Below are positions 5,968 through 6,071 of a stretch of DNA of 6,071 nucleotides, piece after piece (position 1 is the first letter of the stretch; the number at the start of each line of letters is the position of its first letter). The position numbers and the translations under genes are program-made. The DNA is from Porticoccus sp. (lineage in GTDB: Bacteria; Pseudomonadota; Gammaproteobacteria; Pseudomonadales; Porticoccaceae), in contig DRHD01000054.1 of the NCBI GenBank assembly GCA_011049795.1, positions 1-6,071 of the forward strand, written 5' to 3'. The notes beneath the pieces are model-generated. The model was not told where the DNA came from. It worked only from the letters and a program-made list of their open reading frames with translations, and did not search any database.

Positions 5968-6071
5968 CAGGGGATAAACTCAATGTCCGGTAATAAGTAT
6001 GTCGCCAGTGGTAGTAAATGAAAGTCGATCACACAGCAAATGGTTTGTTGTTGGCTAAGCTGTTGCTGAAC
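5968..6071 (-). repeat. Right arm of the 104-base inverted repeat, reaching the window end
   Basis: This is the antisense copy of 5755-5858. It begins inside a codon series of the GT9-like gene and runs to the last base, so its true length is unknown. At the inner border the forward sequence TATGGTCAG resembles GATGGTGCAG, the reverse complement around 5856-5865, as expected if a strand end folded back and primed on a short partial match. An inverted duplication at a contig end is typical of amplification or library chimeras. Confidence 0.95.

Noticed and set aside
5968..6021. A natural short GT9-like protein of 121 residues
   Set aside because: Its last 17 codons and stop lie in the inverted copy of its own upstream sequence.
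5755..6071. A transcription terminator or cruciform regulatory element
   Set aside because: 104-base perfect arms inside a coding region far exceed terminator size, there is no T-run, and one arm is a plain copy of coding sequence.
1..6071. CRISPR array, tRNA, rRNA or insertion sequence with transposase
   Set aside because: No regularly spaced direct repeats, cloverleaf or rRNA-like sequence, or transposase motifs were seen on either strand.

Overview
The window looks like a piece of a Gram-negative, probably marine gammaproteobacterial, chromosome or metagenome contig from a cell-surface polysaccharide / lipopolysaccharide locus. The evidence is a complete MsbA-type lipid A flippase, the dTDP-L-rhamnose pathway set (rmlB, rmlA, rmlC, rmlD), a Wzz-domain chain-length regulator and two core/O-chain type glycosyltransferases. 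The genus cannot be fixed from the sequence alone.

Layout. The left 4.3 kb is transcribed leftward (minus strand) in the order msbA (2508-4259) > rmlB remnant (2088-2475) > rmlA remnant (1826-2087) > rmlC (1285-1826) > rmlD (405-1288) > a stray RmlB-like C-terminal tail (320-379) > a 183-base gene-free gap > the first 45 codons of a Wzz-domain gene (1-136, running off the left edge). The right part is transcribed rightward from a divergent intergenic region: a GT4 glycosyltransferase (4503-5651, probable TTG start) and, 4 bases later, the first ~104 codons of a GT9/heptosyltransferase-like gene. No stretch over 300 bases lacks a gene.

Function. RmlA, B, C and D make dTDP-L-rhamnose from glucose-1-phosphate. 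Glycosyltransferases such as the two on the right build LPS core or O-chain, MsbA moves lipid A-core across the inner membrane, and Wzz sets O-chain length. The locus would thus be a coherent surface-glycan module.

The striking point is sequence integrity. msbA and the GT4 gene are clean, but all four rml genes are broken. rmlB and rmlA each lack most of their coding sequence through internal deletions, and what is left of them is joined into one chimeric reading frame. rmlC and rmlD are essentially full length but interrupted by at least six one-base lesions, several in homopolymer runs. The last 104 bases of the window are an exact inverted copy of 5755-5858, so the apparent 3' end of the GT9 gene is not natural. 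Together these point first to assembly or amplification artefacts, or a badly resolved strain mixture, with genuine decay of the rhamnose operon as the alternative. I found no convincing new biological system; the interesting signals are these rearrangements.
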